From an uncultured Flavobacteriaceae bacterium (GTDB lineage Bacteria; Bacteroidota; Bacteroidia; Flavobacteriales; Flavobacteriaceae), in contig CALIIC010000023.1 of the NCBI GenBank assembly GCA_938020445.1, positions 35,654 through 99,653 of the forward strand: 64,000 bases of DNA, read 5' to 3'. The stretch's first letter is position 1; every line of letters starts with the position of its first letter. Below the pieces are notes generated by a model. It was given only the letters and a program-made list of their open reading frames with translations. It was not told the origin of the DNA and did not search any database. Positions 33,774-43,325 of this stretch are shown piece after piece. A program made the translations under genes and the position numbers.

Positions 33774-35009
33774 ATGGCCACAATCCTCCCTTTCAAAGCA
33801 ATTAGACCCACTAAGGATAAAGTCGCCCATGTAGTGTCTAAATCATATCAAGGATATTCAAGGAGGGAGTTGAATACGATACTTGAGTTCAACCCTTTTT
33901 CGTTTTTGCATATCATCAACCCAGGCTATAAATTTTCTAAAAATGTAAAGGGAAAGGAGCGCTTTCAGCTAGTACACAATCGGTATCTAGAGTTTTTGGA
34001 AGATGCCGTTTTTCTAAAGGATGAAAAAGAGAGTTTTTATCTCTATGAAGTAACAAGTCCGCATTTCACCTGTTCCGGCCTTTTTTGTAGTACCAGCGTG
34101 GCCGATTATCAAAATGATCTTATCAAGAAACACGAAGACACCTTGCAACGTAGGGAAGTCCTTTTCGCAGAATACTTAGAAACAGTTCAATTCAATGCCG
34201 AACCCGTTTTAATGACCTATCCCGACAATGCGGTCATTTCGGGTATCCTGGAAGAACAGAAACAGTACGCTCCCGAATATTTTTTCACCACGGAAGATCG
34301 TGTCACACATAGGTTATGGCGAATTTCAGAGAAACAAGTTGTTACTTCCTTGCACAAGGCCTTTTCAGAAATAGAAGCCTTGTATATTGCCGATGGTCAT
34401 CATCGTAGCGCCTCATCGAACTTGTTGGCGGAAAACTCAAAAAAAGGCAATTTGAACCATACGGGGAAAGAAGCCTATAATTTTTTTATGAGCTACCTGA
34501 TTCCCGAGTCACAGATACGAATCTTTGAATTTAACCGGATGATAAAAGGGTTAAATGGGTTAACCAAAGAAGCGTTTCTCATTAAGCTCGATGCAATGTA
34601 TCGCATCGAAAACCAAGGAGATGTTCTGTATAAACCTTCCAAAAAACACCATTTCAGCATGTATTTAGACGGGGAGTTCTATTCACTCTACCTCCGAAAA
34701 AAAGTGTATCATTTTTCAGACCCTCTTAGTGAACTAGACACTCAGATACTGTTCAAGACCGTATTAGAACCCATTTTAGGAATCAAGGATCTGCGAAAAG
34801 ATAAACGCATACAGTACGGCCATGGGAAACACAATGCCATAAAAATGAAAGATGAAATTGATAAAGGTCGGTTTACAGTTGGTTTCGGATTGGTTCCCAT
34901 AACCATTCAAGAAATAAAAGCCATCGCCGATGCAGGGTTGGTAATGCCTCCCAAAAGCACTTATATTGAACCGAAATTACGAAGTGGCCTTGCCATATAC
35001 GAGCTCTAA
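33774..35009 (+). CDS. DUF1015 family protein
   Basis: 411 residues. Family features are visible: an opening PFKAIRPTKDKVAHVVSKSYQ, and a conserved block EALYIADGHHRSASSNLLA around residue 200, the most typical DUF1015 motif, resembling an active site. The function is unknown; in many Bacteroidota this gene lies beside serine-synthesis genes (serC, serA), which are not here. It begins 136 bases after the previous gene and is followed by the YggS gene after 21 bases. Confidence 0.9.
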   Translation: MATILPFKAIRPTKDKVAHVVSKSYQGYSRRELNTILEFNPFSFLHIINPGYKFSKNVKGKERFQLVHNRYLEFLEDAVFLKDEKESFYLYEVTSPHFTCSGLFCSTSVADYQNDLIKKHEDTLQRREVLFAEYLETVQFNAEPVLMTYPDNAVISGILEEQKQYAPEYFFTTEDRVTHRLWRISEKQVVTSLHKAFSEIEALYIADGHHRSASSNLLAENSKKGNLNHTGKEAYNFFMSYLIPESQIRIFEFNRMIKGLNGLTKEAFLIKLDAMYRIENQGDVLYKPSKKHHFSMYLDGEFYSLYLRKKVYHFSDPLSELDTQILFKTVLEPILGIKDLRKDKRIQYGHGKHNAIKMKDEIDKGRFTVGFGLVPITIQEIKAIADAGLVMPPKSTYIEPKLRSGLAIYEL

Positions 35010-35030
35010 TTCACTCCAAAACTGTACTTC

Positions 35031-35693
35031 ATGTCTAGTATAAAAGAAAACCTTTCTCAAATAAAAGAGCATTTATCAGATGACGTAACCTTGGTTGCGG
35101 TTTCTAAAACAAAGCCCTTGGAAAACCTTCATGAAGCTTATAATGCAGGTCAGCGAATATTCGGGGAAAATAAAATTCAAGAAATGACCCAAAAATGGGA
35201 ACAAATGCCCAAAGACATTGCATGGCACATGATCGGGCATGTTCAAAGGAATAAGGTGAAATATATGGCTGAATATGTTTCCCTGATCCATGGCGTGGAT
35301 AGTTTAAAACTGTTACGAGAAGTAAACAAACAGGCAAAAAAACACCAACGTACCATTAATTGCCTGTTACAGGTACATATTGCCGAGGAGGATACCAAAT
35401 TTGGCTTGAATGAAACTGAGTTACGGGCGATCGCAGCTTCCGAAGAATTTCAAACCCTTGAAAATGTGCATATCAAAGGCCTAATGGGCATGGCTACCTT
35501 TACCGATAGCGAAACGCAGATCCGTAGAGAATTCAAAAAATTAAAATCATTATACGATAGTGTTCAGAACGATTTTGGCACACTTTCAATTCTATCGATG
35601 GGAATGAGCGGTGATTACAAAATTGCCATAGAAGAAGGCAGTACCATGGTACGAATAGGAAGTAGTATCTTTGGTGCTAGGAATTATCAATAA
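35031..35693 (+). CDS. yggS: YggS-type pyridoxal phosphate homeostasis protein
   Basis: 220 residues, alanine-racemase-like fold with only the barrel domain. The PLP lysine is in VAVSKTKP near residue 26; further motifs are FGENKIQEM, WHMIGHVQRNK, and STMVRIGSSIFGAR. The protein binds PLP and balances vitamin B6 pools; it has no known enzymatic turnover. 21 bases from DUF1015 and 22 from the exonuclease gene, so within the same operon. Confidence 0.95.
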   Translation: MSSIKENLSQIKEHLSDDVTLVAVSKTKPLENLHEAYNAGQRIFGENKIQEMTQKWEQMPKDIAWHMIGHVQRNKVKYMAEYVSLIHGVDSLKLLREVNKQAKKHQRTINCLLQVHIAEEDTKFGLNETELRAIAASEEFQTLENVHIKGLMGMATFTDSETQIRREFKKLKSLYDSVQNDFGTLSILSMGMSGDYKIAIEEGSTMVRIGSSIFGARNYQ

Positions 35694-35715
35694 TACAAAG
35701 GGAGAAAGACTGTAG

Positions 35716-37086
35716 ATGTACGCTATACTTGATATTGAAACGACGGGAGGGAAATATAATGAAGAAGGAATTACAGAGATTGCCATTCATAAATTCGATG
35801 GGCATGAGGTAGTAGATCAATTCATAAGTCTTGTAAATCCTGAGAAAGACATACAACCGTTCGTAGTTAAACTTACCGGAATCAATAATAAAATGCTTCG
35901 TACCGCCCCAAAATTTCATGAGGTGGCGAAGCGCATTGTCGAAATTACTGAAGACACTGTTCTAGTAGCTCATAATGCCCAATTCGACTATCGTATCTTA
36001 CGCACAGAATTCAGAAGGCTCGGATATAATTTTGAACGCAAAACGATTTGCACCGTTGATCTCTCCAAAAAACTGATTCCTGAAGCGGAGTCGCATAGCC
36101 TGGGCAAATTGGTACGCTCTTTGGGTATTGCGGTGAGTGATCGTCATCGAGCGAACGGCGATGCTTTGGCCACTCTTAAATTATTCAAATTATTACTGGC
36201 AAAAGATACCGATAAGACAATCGTTCAAGGTATTATACGAACGGAAACAACAGGAGAACTTTCCCAGCGGCAATTGGATATTATCGAAACGTTGCCCTCT
36301 GAGGTCGGAATTTACTACATGCACAATAAAGATGGTGACATCTTATTCTTGGGCAAAAGCAAGAATATCAAAAAACGAGTCAACCAGCACTTTACAAAAG
36401 AAGGAAGCCGCGCTCGGAAACTTCAAAAAGAAACTAAAAAAGTAACATTCGAAAAAACCGGGAATGAATTGGTAGCTGCCTTAAAAGAGTATGAGGAACT
36501 CAGAAGAACAAAACCGTCTTTTGCGCAACCAACTACAAGAAATCTTTTTACCCACGCTCTGTATAGTTACACCAACGAAGACGGGTTTCTAATTTTTAAG
36601 GTAGACAAGATCGATCCAAGGAAAAAACACCTAATGACCTTCAATGGTTTTCCTTCTGCGCAGAACTTTCTTCATCGAATTGTTGAGGAGTTTGAACTGT
36701 GTCTTAAATTGACAGGCTTGTCACAGGCCAAAACAAATTGTTCGAACTATGAAAATGGTTCATGTGCAGGTGCTTGTGTAAACAAGGAAACACCAAAGGA
36801 ATACAATGCACGCGCTTTGAAAGTTTCTGAAAAATATAGCTTGGATGACAAAAGCTTTATCATGGTAGACCGAGGGCGTGAAATTGGGGAATACAGTGCA
36901 ATTTTGATAAAAGAAGGCCACTTTAAGGGCCTGGGGTTTTACGAACTCAACCATCAAATAAATAATTTGCATATCTTAGAATCGATAATCACACCAATGC
37001 AGGCAGACCAGAATACCCGACATATCATCGAATCCCACATTCGAAAAAAGAAGGTAGTCAAAACGCTTGCGCTGAATTCAAACTAG
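35716..37086 (+). CDS. DEDDh exonuclease fused to GIY-YIG nuclease with UvrC-like cysteines
   Basis: 456 residues. Residues 1-170 are a DnaQ-like 3'-5' exonuclease: Asp6 and Glu8 in ILDIETTGG, VLVAHNAQFDYRIL, and a DEDDh-type end in HRANGDALATLKLF. Residues about 195-280 are a GIY-YIG nuclease (VGIYYMHNKDGDILFLGKSKNIKKRV). The C-terminal part has CSNYENGSCAGACVNKE, the cysteine cluster seen in UvrC/Cho-like proteins. The layout suggests DNA repair or processing with two nuclease activities in one chain. The stop (TAG) overlaps the GTG start of the channel gene. Confidence 0.93.
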   Translation: MYAILDIETTGGKYNEEGITEIAIHKFDGHEVVDQFISLVNPEKDIQPFVVKLTGINNKMLRTAPKFHEVAKRIVEITEDTVLVAHNAQFDYRILRTEFRRLGYNFERKTICTVDLSKKLIPEAESHSLGKLVRSLGIAVSDRHRANGDALATLKLFKLLLAKDTDKTIVQGIIRTETTGELSQRQLDIIETLPSEVGIYYMHNKDGDILFLGKSKNIKKRVNQHFTKEGSRARKLQKETKKVTFEKTGNELVAALKEYEELRRTKPSFAQPTTRNLFTHALYSYTNEDGFLIFKVDKIDPRKKHLMTFNGFPSAQNFLHRIVEEFELCLKLTGLSQAKTNCSNYENGSCAGACVNKETPKEYNARALKVSEKYSLDDKSFIMVDRGREIGEYSAILIKEGHFKGLGFYELNHQINNLHILESIITPMQADQNTRHIIESHIRKKKVVKTLALNSN

Positions 37087-37919
37087 TGAAACGACGTAAA
37101 CACAATACCACATGGAGGAATTTGCTCCATGAAATTATATACGAAGCCGACACTCCGTTAGGTAAGATCTTTGATATTGGGTTGTTCGTACTTATCATCG
37201 TCAGTGTCATTTTGGTAATGTTGGAAAGTGTCAAAGAAATTGATGCGGCCTACCATAGCCTACTTTTGACTTGTGAATGGGTGATAACAATATTGTTTAC
37301 CATTGAGTACATTGCGCGTATCGTTTCTATTAAAAAGCCGCTTAAATACGTATTTAGTTTTTATGGTATCATTGATTTGGTTTCTACCATTCCCCTGTAC
37401 ATCTCATACTTCTTTGCCGGTTCTCAAGTATTGTTGGCAGTAAGGGCGTTGCGACTGTTGCGGGTATTCCGAATTTTAAAGTTGGTACAGTTCCTAGGAG
37501 AAGCTTCGCAACTAAAAAGTGCTTTGAGGGCCAGTCGGAATAAAATCGCGGTATTCATCTATACGGTTTTGATACTTTCTGTTATAATGGGGACCATCAT
37601 GTATTGGGTAGAGAGTGACTCTTCTGGCTTTACAAGTATTCCCAGAAGTATTTATTGGGCTATTGTAACCTTGACCACCGTAGGATATGGAGACATCGCA
37701 CCGCAAACTCCCATAGGGCAGCTAATAGCAACTGTGGTAATGATTTTAGGTTATGGTATCATTGCGGTCCCAACGGGCATTGTTACCTCAGAATTCACCA
37801 AACAAGGTTTAAATGAAGATAAAAAGGTGCATCTAAATACCCAATGTTGTCCAAGTTGTTCTAAAGAAGGCCATAGGGACGATGCCACCCATTGTTTTAA
37901 TTGTGGAAGCGAACTCTAA
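37086..37919 (+). CDS. Six-helix potassium-type ion channel with C-terminal zinc ribbon
   Basis: 277 residues from a GTG that shares one base with the preceding stop. It has six membrane segments: S1 about 29-48 (FDIGLFVLIIVSVILVMLES), S2-S3, an S4 with arginines spaced by three (VRALRLLRVFRILKL), then S5, pore helix and filter TTVGYGD (about 197-203), and S6. TVGYGD indicates selectivity for potassium. The tail carries CCPSC and CFNC, a short treble-cysteine or zinc-ribbon motif, unusual for this family. The gene overlaps miaA by one base. Expected in the inner membrane. Confidence 0.93.
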   Translation: MKRRKHNTTWRNLLHEIIYEADTPLGKIFDIGLFVLIIVSVILVMLESVKEIDAAYHSLLLTCEWVITILFTIEYIARIVSIKKPLKYVFSFYGIIDLVSTIPLYISYFFAGSQVLLAVRALRLLRVFRILKLVQFLGEASQLKSALRASRNKIAVFIYTVLILSVIMGTIMYWVESDSSGFTSIPRSIYWAIVTLTTVGYGDIAPQTPIGQLIATVVMILGYGIIAVPTGIVTSEFTKQGLNEDKKVHLNTQCCPSCSKEGHRDDATHCFNCGSEL

Positions 37920-38827
37920 TGAATAAATTGTTAATTGCTGTAGTTGGCCCTACCGGAATAGGAAAAACTACTTTGGCCATTGCAATTGCAAAACACTATA
38001 AAACAGAAATTGTTTCGGCCGATTCGCGACAATTCTATAAAGAAATGAAAATCGGCACCGCCGTACCTTCATCAAAAGAATTACAGGAAATCCCCCACCA
38101 TTTTATACAACACCTTAGTATTCGCCAGGACTACTCGGTAGGCAACTTTGAAAAAGAGGCTATTGCACGGTTGAAGATTCTTTTTGAGAAAAATTCAGTG
38201 GTGGTACTCGTTGGTGGTAGTGGGCTATATGTAGATGCCGTAGTCTCGGGGCTTGATAATTTTCCCAAAGTCAATTCAAAAATTCGTACTGACCTAAACA
38301 ATACACTAAAACAAAAAGGCTTCCCCGTTTTACAGCAACGTTTGCAGCAACTTGACCCTGAATATTATAAAAAAGTAGACTTGGAAAACCCACATCGGGT
38401 GATACGCGCTTTGGAGGTGTGTATCGCTAGTGGGCTCCCCTACTCTTCTTTTTTAAATCAAAAAAAGCCCGAACGCTTTTTTAAAACCCTTACCGTTGGA
38501 ATTCAAGCAGAACGGGAAATTATTTATTCAAGAATAAACCAACGTGTAGATAACATGATTGCAGATGGTCTGTTGGATGAAGCTACAAAACTATATCCCG
38601 AAAAATCTTTGAATGCACTGCAAACTGTAGGATATCGTGAAATATTCGAGCATCTAGATGGGAAGTTCGATTTGGATTATGCAATTTCGGAAATCAAAAA
38701 AAATACCCGCAGGTTCGCCAAAAGGCAGTTAACATGGTATCGAAAAAGAGATGACATCTTATGGGTGCCCTACGACCTTCCTTCTGAAAAAATCCTGAAG
38801 AAAATACAGCAACAGATAACAACGTAA
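37919..38827 (+). CDS. miaA: tRNA dimethylallyltransferase
   Basis: 302 residues from the ATG at 37919, which shares a base with the channel stop (TAATG). A frame back to 37901 is open but would extend the overlap. Motifs: AVVGPTGIGKTTLAIAIA, SADSRQFYKEMKIGTA, VGGSGLYVDAVVSGLD, PHRVIRALEV, and TRRFAKRQLTWYRKRDD. It adds an isopentenyl group to A37 of tRNAs that read UNN codons. It lies within the same plus-strand operon, followed 4 bases later by gluconokinase. Confidence 0.96.
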   Translation: MNKLLIAVVGPTGIGKTTLAIAIAKHYKTEIVSADSRQFYKEMKIGTAVPSSKELQEIPHHFIQHLSIRQDYSVGNFEKEAIARLKILFEKNSVVVLVGGSGLYVDAVVSGLDNFPKVNSKIRTDLNNTLKQKGFPVLQQRLQQLDPEYYKKVDLENPHRVIRALEVCIASGLPYSSFLNQKKPERFFKTLTVGIQAEREIIYSRINQRVDNMIADGLLDEATKLYPEKSLNALQTVGYREIFEHLDGKFDLDYAISEIKKNTRRFAKRQLTWYRKRDDILWVPYDLPSEKILKKIQQQITT

Positions 38828-38831
38828 AACG

Positions 38832-39323
38832 ATGCCTAGACCAATTATTTATTATGTAATGGGAGTTTCCGGATGCGGCAAATCAACAATTGGCAACTTA
38901 CTCGCCAAAGAGCTCAAATACCCTTTTTTCGATGCAGATGATTATCATCCCGAGGCCAACGTAAAAAAAATGGCGGCCGGGAATCCTTTGAATGATCAAG
39001 ATAGGGCGGAGTGGCTAAAAGTATTGAACAATTTAGCCATTGAGAATAGAGCTAGCGGTGCTGTAATTGCATGCTCTGCACTAAAAGAAGTGTATCGTGA
39101 CACACTAAAAAACACCATCGAAGCACAGACAGTATTCGTTTACCTGAAAGGAACTTTCGAGCAAGTATTGGCACGTTTACAGGCTAGAAAAAGCCATTTT
39201 ATGCCATTGCATTTGTTGCAATCACAATTTGACACATTGGAACCTCCCAAAAATGCCATCCACATTCCTATTACCCATACACCTCAAGAAATCATTTCCG
39301 AAGTGCTTCTCTCAAATACTTAG
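38832..39323 (+). CDS. gntK: Gluconokinase
   Basis: 163 residues, of the short bacterial GntK type. P-loop MGVSGCGKSTIGNLLA, the substrate-binding FFDADDYHPEANVKKMAAGNPL and DQDRAEWLKVL, and HFMPLHLLQSQFDTLEPP near the end. It phosphorylates D-gluconate to 6-phosphogluconate. It starts 4 bases after miaA and ends the operon at a terminator. No gluconate transporter or dehydratase lies nearby. Confidence 0.94.
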   Translation: MPRPIIYYVMGVSGCGKSTIGNLLAKELKYPFFDADDYHPEANVKKMAAGNPLNDQDRAEWLKVLNNLAIENRASGAVIACSALKEVYRDTLKNTIEAQTVFVYLKGTFEQVLARLQARKSHFMPLHLLQSQFDTLEPPKNAIHIPITHTPQEIISEVLLSNT

Positions 39324-39343
39324 GACCAACCGGTTTAAAATAA

Positions 39344-39371
39344 AAAAAGCATCCTTTTCAGGATGCTTTAA
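39344..39371. terminator. Bidirectional terminator
   Basis: AAAGCATCC (39346-39354) pairs with GGATGCTTT (39361-39369), with an A-tract to the left. It lies between gluconokinase and the convergent response regulator gene. Confidence 0.85.
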
Positions 39372-39390
39372 ACAGTTGTAAAGAGTACGA

Positions 39391-40101
39391 TTACGATTCA
39401 GTTTTAATGACCAAACGGAACCCTTCTCCGTGTATGTTCAAAATTTCCACCGTGTCATCTACTTTTAAGTACTTTCGAAGTTTTGCGATATACACATCCA
39501 TACTTCTTGATGTGAAATAATTATCATCTCGCCAAATCTTGGTTAGGGCCAATTCTCTTGGCATTAAATCATTTTCATGAAGGGCCAACAATCGCAACAA
39601 CTCATTCTCCTTTGGAGATAGTTTGATGGATTCTTCCTCTTTGTATTTTAAAAAACGAAGTTTCGAGTTCAGATGGAAACCTCCAATTTGAAATTCGAAT
39701 TTCTTACTGTCTGCCAAGGTATTGGAAGACTTGCGCTGAATAATTGCTTTGAGTTTCATTAGCAATACCTCAGAGTCAAAAGGCTTGTTCAGATAATCAT
39801 CCGCACCCGCTTTGTATCCTTTGAGCACATCTTCTTTCATGGTTTTTGCCGTTAGAAATACAATCGGTACATTTTCATTCTTCTCACGTATCTCTTTGGC
39901 CAAGGTAAAACCATCTTTATACGGCATCATCACGTCCAAAATACAGACGTCGAAGTTGTCTTTTTTAAATTTTTCAAAACCTTCCATTCCATTCTTGGCC
40001 AATGTAACGTCGAAATCGTTCATTGAAAGGTAGTCTTTTAAGACAATCCCAAAGTTAGGATCGTCTTCCACTAAAAGTATTTTCTTGTTTACAGTCTCCA
40101 T
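39391..40101 (-). CDS. OmpR-type response regulator (RprY-like)
   Basis: 236 residues. The receiver is intact: LLVEDDPNF, the phospho-acceptor in VCILDVMMPYKDG, Thr in IVFLTAKT and Lys in DDYLNKPF. The C-terminal winged helix has LSPKENELLRLLALHEND and YFTSRSMDVYIAKLRKYL. Its kinase gene lies 7 bases upstream. The pair resembles the RprX-RprY type of Bacteroidota, here judged by pattern alone. Confidence 0.94.
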   Translation of the reverse strand: METVNKKILLVEDDPNFGIVLKDYLSMNDFDVTLAKNGMEGFEKFKKDNFDVCILDVMMPYKDGFTLAKEIREKNENVPIVFLTAKTMKEDVLKGYKAGADDYLNKPFDSEVLLMKLKAIIQRKSSNTLADSKKFEFQIGGFHLNSKLRFLKYKEEESIKLSPKENELLRLLALHENDLMPRELALTKIWRDDNYFTSRSMDVYIAKLRKYLKVDDTVEILNIHGEGFRLVIKTES

Positions 40102-40108
40102 CGTTTGT

Positions 40109-41686
40109 TTAGATTAAGGGTAATTTTACATAGAAAGTGCTTCCTTTTCCTTTTTCACTCTCTGCATAGACCTCACCTTGGTGATCGTCTATAATTTTTT
40201 TTACATAGGCCAGACCAAGTCCGTGCCCCTTTACATTATGTAAATCTCCGGTATGTTCCCGGTAAAATTTTTCAAAAACTTTTTTTAAGACCACTTTACT
40301 CATTCCAGCTCCTTGATCTTTAATCTTGACTATGATAAAATTCTTTGCAATCTCTGTAAAGACATCTATTTTAGGCGCCTCAGGGGAATACTTGATCGCA
40401 TTATCCAACATATTTACTATAACATTGGTGAAATGCATATGATTTGCCAACACTTCTGTCCGCGAAGCATCTAGATGTGTCTCTATATACCCGCCTCTAT
40501 CTTGTATAATTAATTCAACATGCGCAATGGCATCGGTTATTATGTCGTGTACATCAACCCTATCCTTACTAATATCAAGTTGATTCTTCTCTAATTTAGA
40601 GATCCGCAATACGTTTTCTACTTGCGCGTGCATTCTTTTGTTTTCATCCCGGATCATCTGTAGATATCGCAGTACCTTTTCTTGATCATCGATGATTTTT
40701 GGATTCTTAATTGCCTCTACGGCCAAATTAATAGTAGCAATGGGAGTCTTGAATTCATGTGTCATGTTATTGATAAAGTCAGATTTGATCTCCGAAATCT
40801 GTTTTTGCTTTATCAGCTGATAGATAGCCCCTGAATAAGATGCCACAATTACCAAAGTAAAAAGCAGTGAAAGTACCGCCATACCCAAAATTTGCTGAAT
40901 CAGGAATTTTTTCTTTTTTGGAAAAGTAATCAGCAGTGAAAAATCAGTATCCCCTTCACTGTCTTCAAAAATTGGAGATTTGTACACCTGGCTATTTGCA
41001 AATTTGAATTTTCTTGATTTCACTTTCGTGGGCAGCCCCTTGCTATAAATCCCATATTCATAATCGATATCGAGATTTCGATTGGTAAGCTCCCGGTTTA
41101 GTTGAAGTTCAATTTCTTGTTTGGAAACCCGTTTGTGAATAGGTTCTCGTTTGGCATACTTGCTAAATACATCATCGAACTGCGCCTTCTCTACACTCGA
41201 TAGGTTTCCGATTTTCTCTAATTTCTTAATTGGGTTCAACTTAAAAGTTTTCCCATCGAGTCCAAAACCATCTTTAAAAGTAGTCGTAGTACGTTTGCTT
41301 GTGAAATTGCTGATTCTTGTCGAATCCTCACCATTACCATTGTCAAAGAACGTAGATGCGATATCGTAACTTTCCTCTAAAATACCATGTGAATAATATA
41401 GTATTTCATTTGAGTTTAAATCACGATCAATAACAAAGATGTTTTTGTAACTCGTAGAGGTAGGTTCCCCTACGCTGTCATTTGATAAATAACGTTCCGA
41501 ATAATCTCGAATCTCGCGCTTTGCGATTTTGTCAGTTACCTTTCCTAATACCTGTGAAACGGCATTCGAAAATTGTTCTTCTTTGTCAGTTACCGACTTT
41601 TTGATCCAAAAACCTTGTACAAAAATTATCCCAATAAGGGACAGGCTCATGAGCACAACTAAAAGAACAAATAGTTTCTTGTTCAT
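40109..41686 (-). CDS. Sensor histidine kinase, RprX-like
   Basis: 525 residues. First membrane helix 7-26 (VLLVVLMSLSLIGIIFVQGF), a periplasmic domain of about 240 residues, and a second helix near 270-290 (AVLSLLFTLVIVASYSGAIY). The HisKA box is DFINNMTHEFKTPIATI and the ATPase has an N box (NVIVNMLDNAIKYS), DQGAGMS and GHGLGLAYVKK. It is transcribed with, and ahead of, its regulator. No dedicated target gene adjoins it. Signal unknown. Confidence 0.94.
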   Translation of the reverse strand: MNKKLFVLLVVLMSLSLIGIIFVQGFWIKKSVTDKEEQFSNAVSQVLGKVTDKIAKREIRDYSERYLSNDSVGEPTSTSYKNIFVIDRDLNSNEILYYSHGILEESYDIASTFFDNGNGEDSTRISNFTSKRTTTTFKDGFGLDGKTFKLNPIKKLEKIGNLSSVEKAQFDDVFSKYAKREPIHKRVSKQEIELQLNRELTNRNLDIDYEYGIYSKGLPTKVKSRKFKFANSQVYKSPIFEDSEGDTDFSLLITFPKKKKFLIQQILGMAVLSLLFTLVIVASYSGAIYQLIKQKQISEIKSDFINNMTHEFKTPIATINLAVEAIKNPKIIDDQEKVLRYLQMIRDENKRMHAQVENVLRISKLEKNQLDISKDRVDVHDIITDAIAHVELIIQDRGGYIETHLDASRTEVLANHMHFTNVIVNMLDNAIKYSPEAPKIDVFTEIAKNFIIVKIKDQGAGMSKVVLKKVFEKFYREHTGDLHNVKGHGLGLAYVKKIIDDHQGEVYAESEKGKGSTFYVKLPLI

Positions 41687-41769
41687 CTTTTGAGTAAAAT
41701 TAAAGATTTAACATCTATAGCATTCCACGTTTAACCTAACCTTAACAAAAATGTTAAAATTTGGGAGCA

Positions 41770-42354
41770 CTAGCTATTCTCAAGCAGCAGGCGATTTAGC
41801 TCTTCCACTTTTAAAGTAGTTGTCGCTAAATCAATATTATCAATAACATAGTCGGCTAATAATTTTTTTTTCGAATCAGGTAATTGATGCTTCATACGCG
41901 CTTCTACTTTTTTCCTATCAGCTCCATCTCTTTCCATAACCCTCTGTAAACGTGACTCTTTGGGCGCAACAACTAAAATTACACTATCATAAAAATCCTG
42001 CATTTGATTTTCAAAAATTATAGCTGTTTCTTGAATTACAAAGGGCGTATCTTGGCGTTGAGCCCATTTTAAGAAATGCTTCCTAACGGCAGGATGTACA
42101 ATGGCATTTAATTTTTGAAGTAACGAGCTATCGTTGAACACCCGACTTGATAGGTACTTTTTGTTTAACTTTTTAGACTTGTAGGCTTCCTCTCCAAATA
42201 GCGCAATAATCGCCTTTTTAAGCTTTTTTGATTTTCGCATCAGCTTTTTGGCTTCTGAATCAGAATTGTATACCGGTACTCCCAAGGCGGCAAACATCTT
42301 TGCGACCGTCGTTTTCCCACTTCCTATTCCTCCTGTAAGTCCTACTAACTTCAT
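41770..42354 (-). CDS. coaE: Dephospho-CoA kinase
   Basis: 194 residues. P-loop LTGGIGSGKTTVAKMFAALG, then VYNSDSEAKKLM and the CoA-domain segment AIVHPAVRKHF, with IVQETAIIF-like text near residue 110. It carries out the last step of coenzyme A synthesis. Its start overlaps the YbbR stop by four bases (ATGA), so the two are translationally coupled. coaBC, an earlier step, lies 7 kb away in the same minus-strand block. Confidence 0.95.
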   Translation of the reverse strand: MKLVGLTGGIGSGKTTVAKMFAALGVPVYNSDSEAKKLMRKSKKLKKAIIALFGEEAYKSKKLNKKYLSSRVFNDSSLLQKLNAIVHPAVRKHFLKWAQRQDTPFVIQETAIIFENQMQDFYDSVILVVAPKESRLQRVMERDGADRKKVEARMKHQLPDSKKKLLADYVIDNIDLATTTLKVEELNRLLLENS

Positions 42355-43307
42355 TCCCGTTTTAAAATGTAATCTACTTTATTCTTGAGCACATTTACCG
42401 CATGAATATGCAATGGTTTTTTAACCAGTTTTATTCTAAGCACATTCTGGTTGTTCTGAGAAGTCAAACCATAATCTGCAACCAACTCAAAATCAGAAGG
42501 TTTCAGCGCTTTAAGAATATCCAAATTGGCTTTGACCAATACCTCCACCTCATTGGGAAATGTTTGCACTAGTACTCCCTCAGGTAAATTAACTACAGTT
42601 ACCGGAATACTTAGTACTTTTTCTGAAAAACGGGACACTTCTCCTTTTATCAAGACGGCATCGTCTGAAAACGTAGTATGCGACATTCCCCTAGGTGCCA
42701 ATAAAGCTACCTTCAGAGAAAAGTCTGAAGTTAGATCGGTTAATTCTGATCTAGTTGTTCGTATTTCAACGATGGTATCGACTTCGTTCTTCGGCCCTTT
42801 TACCGTTACCGAGTCGGGCTTTATTTTCAATTCACCATCCAAGAGATAGTTTTGCGGTAAGCCTAGTTGCAGCTGGGAAACGACCGGAACCTTTTTTGAA
42901 ATTACCCGGTAAAACTCAAATCGCAGGGAATCGCCATCCGTCTCAAGCAGTTTTAAACCTCCTGTAAATTGCTTTTCCAGTTGCCGTTTACAGTCTTCCG
43001 AAGTAATGAAAAAGGTGTTCCCTTCTTTTTGCACCGAAGATAAATCTACTTTTACTTTTTTTTTGAAAAGATTAAAGCGTAAAAACTGAAATCCAACAGC
43101 TTCCAATTTTAAATCTATTTTAGTTTTTGAAGCTTTCACCAGTAACATGCTATCTGGCGGATTTATATACGCAATCGTAAAGGAGGAATTGCTGGCATAC
43201 CGATCTGACAAATTGTTAATAAACCAAGCCAATCCCGAACAGAGTAAAAACAGGAAAAAGAGTTTTACTTTGCGGGTCTTAAGGATGTTTTTGACTTTTT
43301 GTATCAC
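42351..43307 (-). CDS. YbbR-like domain protein
   Basis: 318 residues with a short cytoplasmic start (basic, TRKVKLF) and one membrane helix near 14-30 (FFLFLLCSGLAWFINNL). The remainder is periplasmic and beta-rich, in repeats that match YbbR domains (VPVVSQLQLGLPQNYLLDG, PDSVTVKGPKNEVDTI). In other bacteria YbbR proteins (CdaR) regulate cyclic di-AMP synthase; whether that applies here is not visible. It overlaps coaE by four bases. Confidence 0.85.
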   Translation of the reverse strand: MIQKVKNILKTRKVKLFFLFLLCSGLAWFINNLSDRYASNSSFTIAYINPPDSMLLVKASKTKIDLKLEAVGFQFLRFNLFKKKVKVDLSSVQKEGNTFFITSEDCKRQLEKQFTGGLKLLETDGDSLRFEFYRVISKKVPVVSQLQLGLPQNYLLDGELKIKPDSVTVKGPKNEVDTIVEIRTTRSELTDLTSDFSLKVALLAPRGMSHTTFSDDAVLIKGEVSRFSEKVLSIPVTVVNLPEGVLVQTFPNEVEVLVKANLDILKALKPSDFELVADYGLTSQNNQNVLRIKLVKKPLHIHAVNVLKNKVDYILKRE

Positions 43308-43325
43308 GAATATTGATTCAGCATC

